Shown here one piece after another: positions 61,805-64,000 of a stretch of DNA of 64,000 nucleotides. The stretch lies in contig NZ_CP104007.1 in assembly GCF_029201545.1 (NCBI RefSeq), positions 4,093,501 to 4,157,500 of the forward strand. Reading direction: 5' to 3'. Numbering within the stretch: position 1 is the stretch's first letter; the number at the start of each line of letters is the position of its first letter. Below the pieces are notes generated by a model. That model ran no database searches and was not told where the DNA came from. It worked only from the letters and a program-made list of their open reading frames with translations. Source of the DNA: Devosia sp. FJ2-5-3 (GTDB lineage Bacteria; Pseudomonadota; Alphaproteobacteria; Rhizobiales; Devosiaceae). The position numbers and the translations under genes were made by a program.

Positions 61805-62722
61805 TCAGAGGTCTTGCCGCACCTGGCCGAGATAGCCATTGGCGCTATCGGGTACTTCCCGTTCCAGCCAGTCCCGGAAGGATTGTACCTTTCGTGACAG
61901 GCGCCGCCCCTTGGCGGTCGCGAGGAAATAGCCGCGCGTGCCTTTGACCGAGCGCTCGAAGGGCCGGACGAGGCGTCGGTCGCTGACCGCATCGGCGCTC
62001 ATCATGTCTGCCGCCAAGAGCACGCCCTGCCCCGAAATGGCGGCGTCGAAAGCCAGCGAGGCATCCGAATAGACGGGGCCCGACATGTGCGCTCGGGGGT
62101 CCAGTCCTGCCGCGCTCAGCCAGAGCGGCCAGTCGAGCATGCTGGTCTGGTCGGCAATAACCGGCACCTTGCCGAGATCGAAGGGGGCGGGATAGCGGGC
62201 GAGAAACTCGGGCGAGCAGACCGGCTGGTAGTCATTGCCGCCAATGGGAATGGCCTCCACTCCCGGCCAGTGGCCGTCGCCATATCGTATGCCGCAATCG
62301 ATGTCGTTGCGCCCGAGATCGCGCATGGCCCCGGTCACATCGAGCCGCAATTCGAGGCCGGGATGGGCGGCATTGAATTTGCCGACCCGCCAGATCAGCC
62401 AGCGCGAGGCAAAAACGCTGCCCACCGTTACGTTGAGCACGCCATCGTGAACTCCGGTGAGGCCCGAAAGCCCCTCTTCGAGCGCCAAAAACCCGGCCGA
62501 CAATTGCGGCAGCACATCGGTCAGCACCGGCAGCGGCCGCAGCCCCTGGGCCGTGCGGGCGAAAAGCTCGACGCCCAGCCGCTCTTCCGCGCGCCGCAGG
62601 TGCTGGCTCACCGCGCCACTGGTGACGCCAAGCTCCTCTGCGGCCGGCGCCAATGCGCCATGCCGGGCCACAAGTTCGATAGCCCGCAACGCGTTAAGCG
62701 GGATGGAGAAGCTCTTGCCCAT
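61805..62722 (-). CDS. LysR-family regulator (GcvA-like)
   Basis: A 305-residue activator/repressor. N-terminal helix-turn-helix (PLNALRAIELVARHGALAPAAEELG, given as ALRAIELVARHG, and VTSGAVSQHLRRAEERLG) and a periplasmic-binding-fold effector domain (SVFASRWLIWRVGKF). GcvA/AmpR branch by N-terminal pattern. It is divergent from a 55-residue gene, the usual target position. Confidence 0.9.
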   Translation of the reverse strand: MGKSFSIPLNALRAIELVARHGALAPAAEELGVTSGAVSQHLRRAEERLGVELFARTAQGLRPLPVLTDVLPQLSAGFLALEEGLSGLTGVHDGVLNVTVGSVFASRWLIWRVGKFNAAHPGLELRLDVTGAMRDLGRNDIDCGIRYGDGHWPGVEAIPIGGNDYQPVCSPEFLARYPAPFDLGKVPVIADQTSMLDWPLWLSAAGLDPRAHMSGPVYSDASLAFDAAISGQGVLLAADMMSADAVSDRRLVRPFERSVKGTRGYFLATAKGRRLSRKVQSFRDWLEREVPDSANGYLGQVRQDL

Positions 62723-62828
62723 ATAGTTTTTCTAAACCGGCGGCCAGAGCTTGTCCATTGCCGGGCCAGCCCGTGCTGACGCATTATGGCGTCATAATTT
62801 TCCAGCACCCCACATCGGGAGATAATAA

Positions 62829-62996
62829 ATGTTCACGCTACGCCAGCTTTGGCGTCGCGCGCTGGCCTGGCTGAACGCGCCGGGCACTGGCGCAACGCCG
62901 CTCACCCACCGCCCCTCTTTCGGGGATGAAATGAGCCTTCAGGACTGGTCTGACCTGCCCTCGCATCATCCCGGCCGCGCAAGGACGCCGTGCTGA
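62829..62996 (+). CDS. 55-residue protein divergent from lysR
   Basis: A short gene with GGGAGA eight bases before the ATG. The N-terminus FTLRQLWRRALAWLN is an amphipathic basic helix, and the C-terminus holds SLQDWSDLPSHHPGR. Small proteins of this type beside GcvA-like regulators recur in rhizobia as far as I recall. Likely controlled by the LysR protein across the 106-bp intergenic region. Function unknown; length alone cannot prove it. Confidence 0.6.
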   Translation: MFTLRQLWRRALAWLNAPGTGATPLTHRPSFGDEMSLQDWSDLPSHHPGRARTPC

Positions 62997-63052
62997 GGCC
63001 ATATTCGCGGGATTGATAAGGCGACGCCCTCCAGATCAATCCAGGATTTGAG

Positions 63053-63445
63053 ATGCCCCGTCTTGCTCTTGCCGCGCTCCTTTGTGCCGTCAGCTTCGCG
63101 CCCGTTTCCGCCCAGGAACAGACGCCCGCCGCAACGCCTGAGATCACCATCAATCCCTCTGCCCCGATCGCCCAATTGCCCAAATCGGCGCAATTGCTGA
63201 CCGGGCTCTATGCCACGCTGGCCACGCTCGAGATTTGCGCCGTGGACGTGCCCGAGCCGGCCCGCACGGGCATGAGTGCCCACCGCCGACAGATGGAAAC
63301 ATCCCTCTCCATGGACGAGGCCACGGGCGTCAAAGCCTATGACGTGGTGCGCGCCGATGTCGAAAAGACCGGTGTCGACTGCGCCGAAGCCAGCCCCGAT
63401 CGCAAGCAGGCCGACGCCGTCATCGCCCTCTATAGCGGCGGCTGA
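63053..63445 (+). CDS. Secreted protein of unknown function
   Basis: A 130-residue protein with a signal peptide (MPRLALAALLCAVSFAPVSA). The mature part is mainly helical with two cysteines (LEICAVDV and GVDCAEA), likely a disulfide. No family recognised. It ends four bp from the convergent extensin-like gene. Confidence 0.68.
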   Translation: MPRLALAALLCAVSFAPVSAQEQTPAATPEITINPSAPIAQLPKSAQLLTGLYATLATLEICAVDVPEPARTGMSAHRRQMETSLSMDEATGVKAYDVVRADVEKTGVDCAEASPDRKQADAVIALYSGG

Positions 63446-63449
63446 TCTT

Positions 63450-64000
63450 TCACTCGCAGATCTGGGCCGTGCAGCTCTGCCCATGGCAGCCGAGATCGAG
63501 GTGGAAATGATCGTTATGGCTGTCATTGGCCTCGGGCCCGAGCACGGTCGTGAACAGCCCGCAGGCTGCGCCATGGGCCTGGCGCAGCATTTTTCCCTCC
63601 GGCGCCGCGGCCGGCAGCCAATTCGGCTCGACCGCGATCCGCCGCCCGTCCTCGAGGGTGAACCCGGTTACGTCGAGCGCATTGGCAAAGCCATGCTCTG
63701 AGGTCGCGGCCTCGGCATTGCCGTTTCGCCCCCGGCACATCATCGACGTGCCGGTTTCAAGCGATGCGAGGGGGCTGTCGAGGGCGGCATTGGCATAGGC
63801 ATCCACCGCGCCCACCCAATCGGCCAGCGCTCCGGCCATTTCGCAATTGGTGGTCACCCCTGCCGAAAAATCGATCTGGTGGCCATTCACATTGACTGCC
63901 GTGACCGAAAGCGGCGAGCGCTCCCCGCAAATACCCTCGGCAATCGGCTCGAGCATTTCGCCCACCACTTTGCCGCTGAGAAGCGCCGGGCAGGCCGTCT
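63450..64000 (-). CDS. Extensin-like C-terminal domain protein (5' part missing)
   Basis: The frame stays open to the window edge; 183 residues are visible. It matches the bacterial extensin-like_C family, a LAS-type peptidase fold: CPALLSGKVVGE, the metal-site region CEMAGALADW, TSEHGFANALDV (SxHxxxxAxD) and the final HNDHFHLDLGCHG. Probably acts on peptidoglycan in the periplasm; the signal peptide would be off the window. Confidence 0.85.
   Translation of the reverse strand, partial: TACPALLSGKVVGEMLEPIAEGICGERSPLSVTAVNVNGHQIDFSAGVTTNCEMAGALADWVGAVDAYANAALDSPLASLETGTSMMCRGRNGNAEAATSEHGFANALDVTGFTLEDGRRIAVEPNWLPAAAPEGKMLRQAHGAACGLFTTVLGPEANDSHNDHFHLDLGCHGQSCTAQICE

Overview
The window looks like a chromosomal segment of an alphaproteobacterium of the order Hyphomicrobiales, most like the Devosia group. 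This rests on high GC, gene content (ffh-rpsP, dapF-mtaB-ftsY-yciB, htpX-rsmB-heparinase-purH, SDHAF4/DUF1674) and regulatory sites typical of that order: twin iron-control elements in front of a membrane-ferritin (mbfA) gene and a Mur-type box in front of a sitABCD-like metal importer. No species is claimed.

Layout. 1-9.2 kb is a surface-polysaccharide locus. A plus-strand run (UDP-glucuronate epimerase, three glycosyltransferases, a flippase) converges on a minus-strand run (PssD- and PssE-like glycosyltransferase halves, two genes resembling the head-spike base and spike fibre of Rhodobacter-type gene transfer agents, and a polymerase/ligase). 9.4-13.0 kb carries an ArsR/SRPBCC pair, a frameshifted DUF1801 gene and a short UvrA-like ATPase. 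13.0-22.9 kb is housekeeping: rpsP, ffh, dapF, mtaB, ftsY, yciB, leuC. 22.9-30.7 kb holds a second flippase, purH, a heparinase-family gene, rsmB, htpX and a DUF1674 gene. 30.7-31.8 kb is a self-cleaving tail-fibre-like gene (DUF2793 plus S74 chaperone). 31.7-38.1 kb has a TetR/VOC pair with twin operators, an FAD oxidoreductase behind its own operator, an aldo/keto reductase, trhO and a LytTR/DUF2306 pair.

38.1-43.1 kb is the metal ABC importer, a YjbR protein and msrA, followed by tRNA-Ser(GGA). 43.6-46.7 kb has a GAF-GGDEF-PilZ protein convergent with a soluble PAS-PAS chemoreceptor. 48.0-49.8 kb is a cold-shock locus with an array of hairpins, facing rpsU on the other strand. 49.9-57.5 kb includes leuB, a giant tricorn-protease homologue, ridA, a GNAT enzyme and leuD. 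57.6-60.3 kb is mbfA with iron-control elements, divergent from a copper-delivery operon (PCuAC, SCO). 60.6-64.0 kb has a RES-Xre toxin-antitoxin pair, a LysR regulator with a divergent 55-residue protein, a secreted protein and the 3' part of an extensin-like gene cut by the window end.

Three families of intergenic palindromic repeats fill the larger gaps (13.0, 19.4, 24.4, 51.3 and 60.3 kb). The most unusual feature is virion-type spike genes translationally coupled to a polysaccharide polymerase, with a separate tail-fibre-like gene 23 kb away. No capsid, portal or terminase genes are present in the window.
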